NCBI RefSeq assembly: GCF_022346605.1 | Contig: NZ_JAKRNT010000002.1 | Span: 62,001-126,000, forward strand | Reading direction: 5' to 3' | Length of the DNA: 64,000 bases | Source: Sporosarcina sp. ACRSL | Lineage (GTDB): Bacteria; Bacillota; Bacilli; Bacillales_A; Planococcaceae | Part shown: in pieces, positions 1 to 8,438 of the stretch | How positions within the stretch are numbered: position 1 is the first letter of the stretch | Layout: every line of letters starts with the position of its first letter | Position numbers and translations under genes: made by a program | Notes under the pieces: generated by a model | The model's input: only the letters and a program-made list of their open reading frames with translations | Told to the model about the DNA's origin: nothing | Databases searched by the model: none

Positions 1-222
1 ACCGATTGATTTTACTTCTCCATCTACAGTGCTTTTGACAATAAAATCATAACTATGTGGAGTATTCATCTTTTGTAGGTACGTTTCTTTAACGACATTT
101 CTATCTGATTCAACATGTTCTTCATAAAACCAAATATCTTTATTACATTCTAGTTCACAAACAAAATCCAAATCATCCGGAGTAACTCTTGAGAGAATTA
201 CATTTTTTCCATCAAGCCTCAT
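1..222 (-). CDS. GNAT family N-acetyltransferase, N-terminal part (cut by window edge)
   Basis: An open frame of 74 codons runs from an ATG at 222 to the window edge and remains open. It begins MRLDGKNVILSRVTPDDLDF, the usual opening of ribosomal-protein or antibiotic-type GNAT enzymes, whose first strand and helix bind the acceptor. GAAGTG just upstream is a usable ribosome binding site. The acetyl-CoA loop would lie outside the window, so the substrate cannot be judged. The call rests on the N-terminal pattern alone. Confidence 0.6.
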   Translation of the reverse strand, partial: MRLDGKNVILSRVTPDDLDFVCELECNKDIWFYEEHVESDRNVVKETYLQKMNTPHSYDFIVKSTVDGEVKSIG

Positions 223-270
223 AATAATCACTTCCTTGTTTGCTGAAAATTTTCCATCCACTTCCGAAGT

Positions 271-561
271 CTACTTAATCTCCTCCAACACCCACGGTTT
301 ATTTCCTTCTTTTGTATAGGAAGCAGCATACTCTTCATCTACCTTGATATTGTTCCAAAGCAATTCATTATCAACCATAATCTGAAACGCTTCCTCTTCG
401 GTTTGGTTATTAGGATCATAAGCAATTATCCAATAGTCTTCGTCTACATGGTCTTTCTCAATTACAACTAATAGTGAAGCTGTATAAACTGATGAAACAT
501 GCCCACAAGCGCTTAGTAAAAGCAATAGAACGATTAGTAGAAATAGATTTGCCCTTTTCAT
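271..561 (-). CDS. small lipoprotein of unknown function
   Basis: A 96-residue protein starting MKRANLF, with a hydrophobic stretch ending in the lipobox LSAC. The cysteine should be lipidated and the rest exposed on the outer membrane face. An ATG at 582 is also in frame, but GGGGGTGAG at 564-572 sits at ideal distance from the ATG at 561, so the shorter form is chosen. The mature part is acidic, with many Glu and Asp. It lies 24 bp downstream of pxpA and may be co-transcribed. I do not recognise a family. Confidence 0.75.
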   Translation of the reverse strand: MKRANLFLLIVLLLLLSACGHVSSVYTASLLVVIEKDHVDEDYWIIAYDPNNQTEEEAFQIMVDNELLWNNIKVDEEYAASYTKEGNKPWVLEEIK

Positions 562-585
562 GAACTCACCCCCGTTGTTCATTAT

Positions 586-1368
586 CTAGCAACGTCCAGC
601 CAAAACGTCGCCAATCTTCCTAACCCTGACCCCTTCCCTCTCCAATGCACCCGGTATCACCCTCGCAAACTCCACCGCTGTCTTCCCATCCCCATGAATA
701 CAAATCGTATCGGCTTGAATCGCAACTTCCGTTCCGTCCGTCGCAGTCACCTTGCCTTCCTTCACCATCCGAATAATTTGGCGAATAGCGACTTCATAAT
801 CGGTGATCAATGCATTCGGCTTCTTGCGCGAAGTCAATGTTCCGTCCGCTTGATAAGTCCAGTCCGCAAACACTTCATGCGCCACCTTCAACCCGATCCT
901 CTCCCCTGCCTTGACTAGCTCGCTGCCCGCTAGCCCGAAGAGAATCAATACCGGATCTACTTTATAAACAGCTTCTGCAATCGCTTCGGATAACTCATGG
1001 TTCACAGCCGCCATATTATAAAGCGCGCCATGCGGCTTCACATGTTGCAACCGGCCTCCTTCCGCTTTTGCGACCCCAGCCAAAGCTCCTATTTGATAAA
1101 CGACGAGGTCAAAAACTTCCTCCGCAGAAATCGCCATTTCTCTACGTCCGAATCCTGCTAAATCCGGCAAGCCGGGATGCACGCCGATGCCGACGTTTTT
1201 CTCTAGGGCCAACCGCACCGTCCTTCGCATCGTCGTCGGGTCACCTGCGTGGAATCCGCAAGCAATATTCGCCGACGTAATCGTCTCCAAAATTGCTTCG
1301 TCATTCCCCATAACATACGCGCCAAAGCTCTCGCCCATATCACAATTCAAATCGACTACAAATGCCAT
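586..1368 (-). CDS. pxpA: 5-oxoprolinase subunit PxpA (LamB/YcsF family)
   Basis: A 260-residue protein of normal family length. Conserved blocks are visible: DLNCDMGES at 6-14, [10 protein letters not shown] at 34-43, [14 protein letters not shown] at 63-76 and KPHGALYN at 111-118. Together with PxpB and PxpC it forms the ATP-dependent enzyme that opens 5-oxoproline (pyroglutamate) to glutamate in the cytoplasm. It is the last of three oxoprolinase genes, 11 bp after pxpC, with AGGGG eight bases before its ATG. Confidence 0.93.
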   Translation of the reverse strand: MAFVVDLNCDMGESFGAYVMGNDEAILETITSANIACGFHAGDPTTMRRTVRLALEKNVGIGVHPGLPDLAGFGRREMAISAEEVFDLVVYQIGALAGVAKAEGGRLQHVKPHGALYNMAAVNHELSEAIAEAVYKVDPVLILFGLAGSELVKAGERIGLKVAHEVFADWTYQADGTLTSRKKPNALITDYEVAIRQIIRMVKEGKVTATDGTEVAIQADTICIHGDGKTAVEFARVIPGALEREGVRVRKIGDVLAGRC

Positions 1369-1379
1369 TCCAAAAACCC

Positions 1380-2372
1380 CTATCTACATTTATTTCGAAT
1401 CGCTGCTCGTAGTTCCTTCAAATTCATTTCCTGTTTGGCAAACAACCTTTGTGATTCTTCGATTGTCACTTCTTTGAATGAAAGGCGATCTCCCGCCTTC
1501 GCCTGCGCAAGCTTTGTAGAATCAACTGAAGCCAGCTGCCCGATTTTCGGATAACCGCCTGTCGTCTGCCGATCAGCAGCCAAAATGATCGGATTTCCGT
1601 CCGCAGGAACTTGGATGGAGCCATACGTAACCGCTTCAGACACCATTTCCATCGGCTCTTTCAGCTGCAATATAGGACCACTGATTCGGTAGCCCATCCG
1701 ATCCGATTGCGAACTGACGGTGAATGATTCATTCCAAAACTTATAATGGCTCTCCTCGTCAAACAACTCATATTGCCTGCCCTGCATGACCCGTATCTCA
1801 GAATGGTTCGATAGACGAGGAAGGAGATGACGCGCAACTTGCCAATCTGCCGCCTGAAAAGGTTCGTCTGATGCGAGCTTTTCCTCCATGGCCACAGAAT
1901 ACATCGTTGGCGGACCAACATGAAGGACATCCCCTTTCCCGACCGCCCTTCCATTCAATCCACCAAGCCGCGCCTTCACATACGTCGACCGGCTTCCGAG
2001 CACAACCGGCATGTCAAACCCGCCAGCGACCGACAAATAGGCCCTGCCCCCCGCCTTCGCCGCTCCGAACCGCAATTCGCTTCCCTTTCGAATGAACACC
2101 GATTTCCACATCGGTACAGCTATGCCTTCAATTGCCGGAGCTAGATCCCCGCCACAAATGGCAATCAGGGCATCTTCCTTAAATAAAAGATGCGGACCGA
2201 CGAGTGTCATTTCAAGTGTTGCTTCCGTCTCCTTATTCCCGACTAGCAAATTTGCAACCCGATGAGAGAATGGGTCCATGGCGCCACCTGCCACGACACC
2301 GAATTTCTGGTATCCGTACCTTCCCAAATCTTGAACTGTATCATGAAGACCCGGCTTACGAACCTCAATCAT
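1380..2372 (-). CDS. pxpC: 5-oxoprolinase subunit PxpC (KipA-like, biotin-dependent carboxyltransferase family)
   Basis: A 330-residue protein with the family opening ([18 protein letters not shown]) and the late block [16 protein letters not shown] near residues 262-277. In Bacillus subtilis the orthologue KipA was first described as binding KipI. The enzyme role is as a subunit of the PxpABC oxoprolinase. Its ATG overlaps the pxpB stop as ATGA, so the two are translationally coupled. The B-C-A gene order is typical of oxoprolinase operons. Confidence 0.92.
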   Translation of the reverse strand: MIEVRKPGLHDTVQDLGRYGYQKFGVVAGGAMDPFSHRVANLLVGNKETEATLEMTLVGPHLLFKEDALIAICGGDLAPAIEGIAVPMWKSVFIRKGSELRFGAAKAGGRAYLSVAGGFDMPVVLGSRSTYVKARLGGLNGRAVGKGDVLHVGPPTMYSVAMEEKLASDEPFQAADWQVARHLLPRLSNHSEIRVMQGRQYELFDEESHYKFWNESFTVSSQSDRMGYRISGPILQLKEPMEMVSEAVTYGSIQVPADGNPIILAADRQTTGGYPKIGQLASVDSTKLAQAKAGDRLSFKEVTIEESQRLFAKQEMNLKELRAAIRNKCR

Positions 2373-3073
2373 TCGGCGCCACCTCTCAAGTCTTCATACT
2401 CATCTCTCGTTATCTCGTAAAACTGAATTATATCCCCCGCGGCAAGCAAACTCGGAGGATCCTCATCCGGAAGGAACAACTCAAGCGGTGTTCTCCCGAT
2501 TAGTTGCCAGCCCCCTGGCGTTTCGATCGGATAAACTCCCGTCTGCACTCCCGCAATCCCGACAGAGCGTGCAGGTATTTTCAACCGAGGTGTCGTTCGT
2601 CTTGGCGCACCGATTTTTTCGGACATTCCCCCGATGAACGGGAAACCCGGTGCAAAGCCTATCATATGTACCTTGTAATCTCCCGACGTGTGGATCTCGA
2701 TGACTTCATCTGCCGTCAAACCATTATACTTCGCAACAAAGTCCAAATCCGGACCAAATTCGCCGCCATACAAAACAGGGATCTTCACAACTTTTTGCTG
2801 CGTGGCAGCGGATTCCTTCACATCTTCTAGCAACTCGCGAATCCGCTCGCAAACGGCCTTATACGGACTATCCTCTTTAAGGAATTCCCGTATCGAATAA
2901 AGGACAGTAACGGTCGTATAAGCAGGTATGTATTCAATCATCCATGGCGGTGCTTCTGCTTCCAACCGAGAGACAACCGCCTTCACTTTCTGCTCGGATG
3001 ATGTGTCGATCTGTTTGCCAACTTCTATGACAACAGCTTGGTCGCCCAATGGTGACAAAGTGTACTGCATCAT
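2369..3073 (-). CDS. pxpB: 5-oxoprolinase subunit PxpB (KipI-like)
   Basis: A 234-residue protein of the KipI/allophanate hydrolase subunit 1 family. MIGFAPGFPFIGG and the PARSVGIAG and YPIETPGGW blocks are diagnostic. In B. subtilis KipI also inhibits the sporulation kinase KinA, so a regulatory side role is possible here but is inference. AAGGAAG lies seven bases before the ATG. It is the first gene of the operon. The promoter should lie in 3074-3296, the region shared with the divergent carboxypeptidase gene. Confidence 0.92.
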   Translation of the reverse strand: MMQYTLSPLGDQAVVIEVGKQIDTSSEQKVKAVVSRLEAEAPPWMIEYIPAYTTVTVLYSIREFLKEDSPYKAVCERIRELLEDVKESAATQQKVVKIPVLYGGEFGPDLDFVAKYNGLTADEVIEIHTSGDYKVHMIGFAPGFPFIGGMSEKIGAPRRTTPRLKIPARSVGIAGVQTGVYPIETPGGWQLIGRTPLELFLPDEDPPSLLAAGDIIQFYEITRDEYEDLRGGAE

Positions 3074-3296
3074 TCCGACACTTCCTTACTAGTATGAATA
3101 TACATAATTCTACCTGAACCTCTGTTCTTCGCAACTGTTAGTTCACGTATGGGCAAAGCCCTCCAAACATATAATTAGTAACGACTACCTACCCACTTAG
3201 GAAAAACGCTTTAATTGCTAATATTCTGCATTTTTCATCTACCCACCTTGATGAAGATGGCGTACAATCAAATACAAAGGATGAAAGGATGTGAGC

Positions 3297-4826
3297 ATGT
3301 TAATGAAAAAGCAATGTATTTTCAAAAAGGCTTTCCTCGCAATGGCCATTGCGTTGATCGCCGTATTTCCGGTAACACATGAAGGAACGTATTCATCTGT
3401 CGCCGCATCCGGGGAAACGACTCCCGTAGCATCCATTGATTCGACAACTTTAGATCAAAAATTACAGGCAATCTTGAAAGACCCGAAGCTCCAAGGGGGA
3501 ATTACCGGGGTCAGTGTTCGAAAAGCCGATACGGGTGAATCGATTTATTCCCACTTCGGCGACATCCGCCTCCGCCCTGCTTCCAATATGAAATTGCTGA
3601 CAGGTTCAACAGCAATGGACATATTAGGGCCGGATTACCGTTTTTCAACGGAAGTTCTGACGGACGGTCAAGTGAAAGGGAACATGCTTCAAGGCAATCT
3701 TTATCTAAAAGGTAAAGGCGACCCGACGTTAATGAAAAAGGATTTGGATCAATTCGCGAAGGAATTAAAAGCGAAAGGGATCAACAAAATTAACGGCAAC
3801 TTGATCGCCGACGACAGTTGGTACGACGACGTCCGCTATTCGCAAGATTTGAACTGGTCGGATGAGCATAATTATGTCGGAGCGCAAGTGTCTGCACTGA
3901 CGCTTTCACCGAACGAGGACTATGATGCAGGAACTGTAATCGTCGAAGTGAATCCTGGCAATAAAGCAGGAGATCTTCCGAAAGTGACCCTTACTCCACA
4001 AACAGACTCAGTTGTAATCGTTAATAACGCAACGACTGTTGCAAAAGGCGAAGCGAAGAGCATCTCCATCGCACGTGAGCATGGAACAAACCGGATTATC
4101 ATTAAAGGGAAAATGCCACTCGAAGGTACGGTATCCCGTTCATGGTCAGCCGTCTGGGATCCTTCAATGCTAGCGCTTGATGTATTCAATAAATCGCTAG
4201 AAGCAGAAGGCATCCAATTTGTTGGAAATGGCGGAATGAAGACAGGTGTAACGCCTAGTGGGGCAACTGTTCTCACTTCAAAAAAATCAATGCCGCTTAG
4301 CGAGCTTTTCATTCCATTCATGAAGTTAAGCAACAACGGGCATGCGGAAACATTAGTGAAGGAAATGGGGAAAGTACAACGCGGCGAAGGCAGCTGGGAC
4401 GCGGGGCTAGCAGTTATGAAGGAGAAGCTGAAACAATTCGGCGTCAACACGGATACAGTCGTTCTCCGCGACGGCTCCGGCATGTCGCATAAAAACCTCG
4501 TTTCTGCGGATGAACTATCGAAACTGTTGTATAACATTCAAGGGAAAAGCTGGTTCCCTGCTTTTGAAGCATCCTTACCGATTGCAGGCAATCCTGAACG
4601 GATGGTCGGCGGTACACTCCGGAACCGGATGGGCGATGGATTGACAGCCGGCAACGTCAAAGCGAAAACCGGCTCCATCACAGGCGTCTCCACCCTCTCC
4701 GGTTATGTAACAGCGAAAGACGGTACGGAATTGATTTTCTCCATCATGATCAATAATTACATCACCGGGCCAGTCGCGCCGATTGAAGATGCGATTGCAA
4801 GAGCACTTGCCGAATCTGAGTTTTAA
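3297..4826 (+). CDS. dacC: D-alanyl-D-alanine carboxypeptidase/endopeptidase (PBP4, peptidase S13)
   Basis: A 509-residue penicillin-binding protein. A signal-like N-terminus (MLMKKQ, then a hydrophobic stretch) is followed by the three serine-enzyme motifs: SNMK near residue 96, SNN within KLSNNGHAE near 340, and KTG within KAKTGSITG near 455. It trims or opens stem peptides of cell wall peptidoglycan outside the membrane. Length fits the PBP4a class, with the long insertion between motifs one and two. An in-frame GTG lies at 3291, but AAAGGA at 3284-3289 favours the ATG at 3297. A terminator follows. Confidence 0.92.
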   Translation: MLMKKQCIFKKAFLAMAIALIAVFPVTHEGTYSSVAASGETTPVASIDSTTLDQKLQAILKDPKLQGGITGVSVRKADTGESIYSHFGDIRLRPASNMKLLTGSTAMDILGPDYRFSTEVLTDGQVKGNMLQGNLYLKGKGDPTLMKKDLDQFAKELKAKGINKINGNLIADDSWYDDVRYSQDLNWSDEHNYVGAQVSALTLSPNEDYDAGTVIVEVNPGNKAGDLPKVTLTPQTDSVVIVNNATTVAKGEAKSISIAREHGTNRIIIKGKMPLEGTVSRSWSAVWDPSMLALDVFNKSLEAEGIQFVGNGGMKTGVTPSGATVLTSKKSMPLSELFIPFMKLSNNGHAETLVKEMGKVQRGEGSWDAGLAVMKEKLKQFGVNTDTVVLRDGSGMSHKNLVSADELSKLLYNIQGKSWFPAFEASLPIAGNPERMVGGTLRNRMGDGLTAGNVKAKTGSITGVSTLSGYVTAKDGTELIFSIMINNYITGPVAPIEDAIARALAESEF

Positions 4827-4838
4827 TGAACGTAAACG

Positions 4839-4880
4839 GATGAAGGAAAGCTACATTTTCCTTCATCTTTTTATTTGTTT
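4839..4880 (+). terminator. rho-independent terminator of the DD-carboxypeptidase gene
   Basis: GATGAAGGAAA (4839-4849) and TTTCCTTCATC (4857-4867) form an 11-bp perfect stem around a seven-base loop. A run of T follows, 13 bp after the stop codon. Confidence 0.9.
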
Positions 4881-4906
4881 TGCGGAACGCTCTAAGTAAA
4901 AGGCTG

Positions 4907-5074
4907 TTATTAGACGATTTCAATGTTGTTTTAGGCGGTTGTGGCGAGATTTCAGGCGGTTTTGACGAAGTTTCAGGCGGTCGCAATGTTGCTTCAGGCG
5001 GTTTCGACGAAGTTTTAGGCGGTCACGATCCTACTTCAGGCGGTTCGGACGGAGGTTCAGGCGGTCGCGGTTTT
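4907..5074 (+). repeat. 21-bp period array, eight units (core TTCAGGCGGT)
   Basis: The A of AGGCGG recurs at 4933, 4954, 4975, 4996, 5017, 5038 and 5059, exactly 21 bp apart. A degenerate copy (AGACGA) lies at 4912. The core TT(C/T)AGGCGGT is strongly conserved while the rest of each unit drifts, often with GACGA after the core. The array fills the gap between the carboxypeptidase terminator and the next plus-strand gene. The remaining 5075-5188 is AT-rich and presumably holds that gene's promoter. Because 21 divides by three, the array reads as an open frame, but it has no ribosome binding site and I do not treat it as coding. Confidence 0.93.
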
Positions 5075-5188
5075 CAGATAATCATATTGCACCATATAAG
5101 GGCCAATTATTTTGAAACTGGAAGGATTTACATAAGACGATAGCGAATACATCCATATCAATCATTTATCTTGAAAGTAGGGATTCAT

Positions 5189-6082
5189 ATGGAAAAACTA
5201 TCTGCTGATCAATTCCAACATGCCACAGAATTTCTCAAATCAACAGCACGTCCATTGGAAAAGGCGCTATTCGAATTTGAATTTGAGAACCGCAGCCGCG
5301 AGCCAGTGTTGGAAGAATTGAAAGCTTATCAAAATGAAGACGGTGGTTTCGGAAAAGGATTGGAACCCGATTTCCGGTGTGAAGCCTCTTCGACGTTAGC
5401 GACAACAATTGGGTTGCAGCATTTGATCCGCATCGGGGCGGATGAATCGGAGCCGATGGTGCAACAGGCTATTCAATATGCCCTCCATACATTTGACGAA
5501 GAAAAGATGGGTTGGGAAATTGTCCCGAAGGAAGTGGAGACAGCGCCACGTGCCATCTGGTGGAATTACGGCGGCGATTGGCCATGGGGTAATCCGAGCG
5601 CTGAAATGACAGGATTGCTCCATCATTATAAAGGCCTTGTCCCTGAGGATTTTCTTGAAAAGCTTACAGCCCATGCAGTTGCATACGTCAACGAAGAGGC
5701 GACAAACGATTTCCATGAATTGCAGTGCTTGTTGAAATTGACGAGAGAATTGCCGGCCGAAGAAGCAGACAAGATTTCCGATAGAGTACGTGAGATTGCA
5801 CAACATAGCGTGACGACGAATCCGGAAAAGTGGCATGACTATTGCCTGCTCCCTCTTCAAGTCGTATCGTCTCCGACGTCTTTTCTATATGAAGATTTTA
5901 AAGAAATCATCCCTGCCAACATCCAGCATCTCCGATCAACCCAATCGGAAGACGGCAGCTGGAAACCGACATGGGCGTGGGGGCGGTTTGAAGATGTTTG
6001 GGAAACGGCAAAACAGGAATGGAGCGGCGTGCTGACGCTTGATAATTTGAGGGTACTGAGGGCATTTGATGCAATTTCGTAA
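5189..6082 (+). CDS. prenyltransferase/squalene oxidase-like toroid repeat protein of unknown function
   Basis: A 297-residue soluble protein. Motifs such as YQNEDGGFGKG near residue 50 and TQSEDGSWKPTW near 255 are the QxxDGxF/W repeats of alpha-alpha toroid folds found in terpene cyclases and protein prenyltransferases. No catalytic DxDD is evident, so I infer a binding or degenerate enzyme role. A TTG at 5171 is in frame. The ATG at 5189, with AGTAGGGA five bases upstream, is preferred. It heads a plus-strand run of small genes ending at 7345. Confidence 0.75.
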   Translation: MEKLSADQFQHATEFLKSTARPLEKALFEFEFENRSREPVLEELKAYQNEDGGFGKGLEPDFRCEASSTLATTIGLQHLIRIGADESEPMVQQAIQYALHTFDEEKMGWEIVPKEVETAPRAIWWNYGGDWPWGNPSAEMTGLLHHYKGLVPEDFLEKLTAHAVAYVNEEATNDFHELQCLLKLTRELPAEEADKISDRVREIAQHSVTTNPEKWHDYCLLPLQVVSSPTSFLYEDFKEIIPANIQHLRSTQSEDGSWKPTWAWGRFEDVWETAKQEWSGVLTLDNLRVLRAFDAIS

Positions 6083-6102
6083 CGGGAGGCCTTGCAAAAA
6101 CA

Positions 6103-6444
6103 ATGCTATTTGAAAAAGTCGATACAGTTTTCATTCCGGTTCAACGTCTTGAAAAGGCACTGCACTTTTATGTGGAAGTGTTAGGTGGTATACCCGGATG
6201 GAAAGATGACAATGGAATGTATCAAGCGATCTCATTCGGAGACACATCCATCACGCTCTGTGTCAATCAACATAAACAACAAATGAGCAATAGCCTATTC
6301 AGCTTATATACACCATCAATTGAGGAAGCGCATGTTTATCTTTCATCTCACGGTACAGACGTTGGCGCTATCATGGAAGAGGGAGCGAAATATTTCATAG
6401 CGACAGATCCTGACGGGAACCGTATCGAGGTCTGCTCCTATTAG
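6103..6444 (+). CDS. VOC (glyoxalase/bleomycin resistance-like) family protein
   Basis: A 113-residue single VOC module. The N-terminal pattern IPVQRLEKALHFYVEVLGG and the C-terminal ATDPDGNRIEV are typical. Members are metal-dependent lyases, dioxygenases or drug-binding proteins, and the substrate cannot be read from sequence. It starts 20 bp after the toroid protein, with GGGAGG upstream, and is followed 15 bp later by a DinB-type gene, suggesting one transcript. Confidence 0.85.
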   Translation: MLFEKVDTVFIPVQRLEKALHFYVEVLGGIPGWKDDNGMYQAISFGDTSITLCVNQHKQQMSNSLFSLYTPSIEEAHVYLSSHGTDVGAIMEEGAKYFIATDPDGNRIEVCSY

Positions 6445-6459
6445 AAAACAGGTGACAAA

Positions 6460-6930
6460 ATGAATGCATACGTAAAGGCCACGTTGAATCAAATTTCGAT
6501 AGCAGTACGGTCTATCACTACTATGATGGACCAATTGGAGCCGAGCGAATTAGACGTAAAACCGACTGACAACAAGTTCTCCATCGGACAGCTGCTGGCC
6601 CATGTCTCTCTTATTTGCCAGGCAGACCTTCTTATTTCAGACGAGGCTTCCGAGGAACAGATGAGCACATATTATTCCTCTAATCCCCTTCAATCCATAG
6701 CTGAAATGAAAGAAGCTCTGCTGGCTAACTTCACTTCATTGGAGAACCGTTATTTTAAATATACAGAGGAAGATCTTATGCAAACGACAACTTCCTACTG
6801 GGGCGTTTCCTATACACGGTTTGAGTGGCTGCTAGAAATCTCTTCTCACCTCTATCATCACCGCGGACAGCTGCATGCCATGCTTGTATATTGCGCTAGA
6901 AAAGATCCGGAAGTTGCGTTGTTTGAATAA
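6460..6930 (+). CDS. DinB family protein
   Basis: A 156-residue four-helix-bundle protein. The metal-ligand histidines of the DinB/YfiT fold are visible in QLLAHVS near residue 48 and HLYHHRGQ near 129-136. Family members include bacillithiol S-transferases and mycothiol-dependent enzymes, so a thiol transferase role is possible but not shown. The start at 6460 has AGGTGACAAA upstream. Confidence 0.8.
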   Translation: MNAYVKATLNQISIAVRSITTMMDQLEPSELDVKPTDNKFSIGQLLAHVSLICQADLLISDEASEEQMSTYYSSNPLQSIAEMKEALLANFTSLENRYFKYTEEDLMQTTTSYWGVSYTRFEWLLEISSHLYHHRGQLHAMLVYCARKDPEVALFE

Positions 6931-6949
6931 CAGTGAAAAGGTGATTCGA

Positions 6950-7345
6950 TTGATTTATGAAATGACAATTCAAGTCCGCGTATCTGAGTTTGAAAAAGGG
7001 CAACAGTGGTATACAACCTTGCTTAAAAGAGAACCAGATTTCATTCCCCATGAAGGGTTCGCTGAGTGGGAGCTTCTTCCGGGCTGCTGGCTGCAAGTTG
7101 CGGAAGGTCATCCTTCCATGAATTCTGGTCCAATCCGCTTGGGAGTTCTTGACATTGAAGAGGAGCGCAATCGGGTTCAGCAGGAGCTAGGAGTGGAATC
7201 CTTTGAACTTCATTCAAGAGAAGAGGTTCCGGTCAGATGGGGAACTTTCGCAGACCCTTGGGGGAATCAGCTCGGATTCTTTGAATATAAAAGCGAAGCA
7301 GAAAAGAAGGAAAGGATTCGGGTCATTGTAGGGGATTCTCAATAA
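6950..7345 (+). CDS. VOC family protein
   Basis: A 131-residue protein with the VOC pattern: VRVSEFEKGQQWYTTLL at the N-terminus and FADPWGNQLGFFEY near the end. I place the start at the TTG at 6950 (giving MIYEMTIQVRV), because AAAAGGTGA lies about five bases upstream. Longer in-frame readings run back into the DinB gene and lack a site. Substrate unknown. It closes the plus-strand cluster and is followed by a strong terminator. Confidence 0.8.
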   Translation: MIYEMTIQVRVSEFEKGQQWYTTLLKREPDFIPHEGFAEWELLPGCWLQVAEGHPSMNSGPIRLGVLDIEEERNRVQQELGVESFELHSREEVPVRWGTFADPWGNQLGFFEYKSEAEKKERIRVIVGDSQ

Positions 7346-7349
7346 CGTC

Positions 7350-7390
7350 AGACGCCTCCCGGTTTTTATTTTTCCGGAAGGCGTCTTTTT
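7350..7390. terminator. bidirectional terminator between convergent genes
   Basis: GACGCCT and AGGCGTC, extended by CCGG/CCGG, form a stem. T runs on both sides serve the plus-strand VOC gene and the minus-strand RHH gene that ends at 7389. Confidence 0.85.
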
Positions 7391-7778
7391 AGAGCTTCTG
7401 TATCGCCGATTTCACTTCCACATTCGCTTTCAAAACACCTTTTACTTGCACAGAAGCCAATGTCTGTTCTACAAGTTCTGCATTGACGTCATCTGCAATG
7501 ACCAGTAATCCTGCCACTTTCACATCTAACATCGTACTCGCATCACGCAACTCTTCTAATTCTTTTCTTCCGTATCGCACTACCCCAACGACGTACGATT
7601 TCCTCGTGACGATCTCTTTCACTTCTTCAGCATGCGTTTCCAATTGTCTACGGATCGCAGTTCGAATGAAATCTGTTCGGTTAGAATAAAACCCTTGATC
7701 CACCAATAGATCAACTTTCCCTAAATCAACGACGTTCATATTAATCGTGATCTTTTCCGATTCAGCCACTCTTACCAT
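7389..7778 (-). CDS. ribbon-helix-helix (CopG/NikR-type) transcriptional regulator
   Basis: A 129-residue protein from the ATG at 7778. AAAGGA precedes it by five bases, and a GTG at 7769 is a possible alternative. The N-terminal part (ITINMNVVDLGKVDLLV, then FYSNRTDFIRTAIRRQL) is a ribbon-helix-helix DNA-binding unit. The remaining 70 residues resemble a small ACT/NikR-like sensing domain, but I see no nickel-type His/Cys ligand set. The ligand is unknown. It appears to be transcribed alone. Confidence 0.8.
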   Translation of the reverse strand: MVRVAESEKITINMNVVDLGKVDLLVDQGFYSNRTDFIRTAIRRQLETHAEEVKEIVTRKSYVVGVVRYGRKELEELRDASTMLDVKVAGLLVIADDVNAELVEQTLASVQVKGVLKANVEVKSAIQKL

Positions 7779-7849
7779 CCCCTTCCTTTTGTTATGTATA
7801 TCATAACATGTGTACCATCCATATGGAAGGTTCATAGATGGTGGCAAAC

Positions 7850-7886
7850 AAAAAAAGAGGATGGACTTAATTCGTCACCATCCTCT
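7850..7886 (-). terminator. terminator of the lipoprotein gene ending at 7896
   Basis: AGAGGATGG (7856-7864) pairs with CCATCCTCT (7878-7886). On the minus strand it is followed by a run of T. Confidence 0.88.
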
Positions 7887-7895
7887 GTTTGTTCA

Positions 7896-8282
7896 TTACA
7901 ACTCTACATCATCGCTCATCTCAAACACATCAAACACATTCTCCTGAATGATGAGCGACATGATCTTGCCCTTTTTCTCAAAGTAATGAACATGGCCGAC
8001 CCGTTTGTCTTCAAGTTCAATCCATCCCCACTTCTTAATTTCCTCCAAATAATCGGCAGGCGGGGTACCCTCTTCATCCCCGATGCCCTTCAACCTATAC
8101 TTCGCCGACTTCGCAATTTCCGATGTACAGTCTTCCGGCTTTAGCTCATAGGCATTTTTAGGGACCGGAAATCCTTCATTGATGACCGCCATCCGGTAGC
8201 CATCCTCTTCCGTATACTCATAGACACAACCTGTCATCATCATAGTGGAAAACAGCAGTAGTGGAATTAACATTCGCCTCAT
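7896..8282 (-). CDS. lipoprotein of unknown function
   Basis: A 128-residue protein starting MRRMLIPLLL with lipobox MTGC, so it is exported and lipid-anchored. The mature part is charged and contains a single short YEYTEEDGYRM motif and no recognisable domain. GAGGGGG six bases upstream fixes the ATG at 8282 over the TTG at 8285. It is monocistronic, with its own terminator. Confidence 0.78.
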   Translation of the reverse strand: MRRMLIPLLLFSTMMMTGCVYEYTEEDGYRMAVINEGFPVPKNAYELKPEDCTSEIAKSAKYRLKGIGDEEGTPPADYLEEIKKWGWIELEDKRVGHVHYFEKKGKIMSLIIQENVFDVFEMSDDVEL

Positions 8283-8401
8283 CAAGGCAACCCCCTCGCA
8301 GAAACCTTCAACCTTTTACTTTCAGCGTAATCGGAAAGTTTCCGTTTGTCTCCCAACTAATTTGTGACAAAAAGAAATTGTTCTTTCGGAACGACAAGAC
8401 A

Positions 8402-8432
8402 CAAAAAGCCCCCGGAGATCTTCCTAGGGGCT
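8402..8432 (-). terminator. terminator of the manganese catalase gene
   Basis: AGCCCC and GGGGCT arms lie around an AT-containing loop, followed on the minus strand by TTTTTG, six bases past the stop codon. Confidence 0.85.
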
Positions 8433-8438
8433 GAACTC

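Noticed and set aside
240..262. CodY-like box (GAAAATTTTC near 246)
   Set aside because: Only the central part matches AATTTTCWGAAAATT, and there is no support from context.
1187..1554. Plus-strand open frames within pxpA and pxpC
   Set aside because: They are shadows of well-conserved genes on the other strand, without ribosome binding sites.
4907..5074. CRISPR-like regular repeats
   Set aside because: Period is only 21 bp, cores are 8-16 bases and degenerate, spacers are too short, and no cas genes are present.
4880..5143. Glycine-rich open frame as a small gene
   Set aside because: The frame is a by-product of a 21-bp repeat, has no ribosome binding site and starts inside the terminator region.
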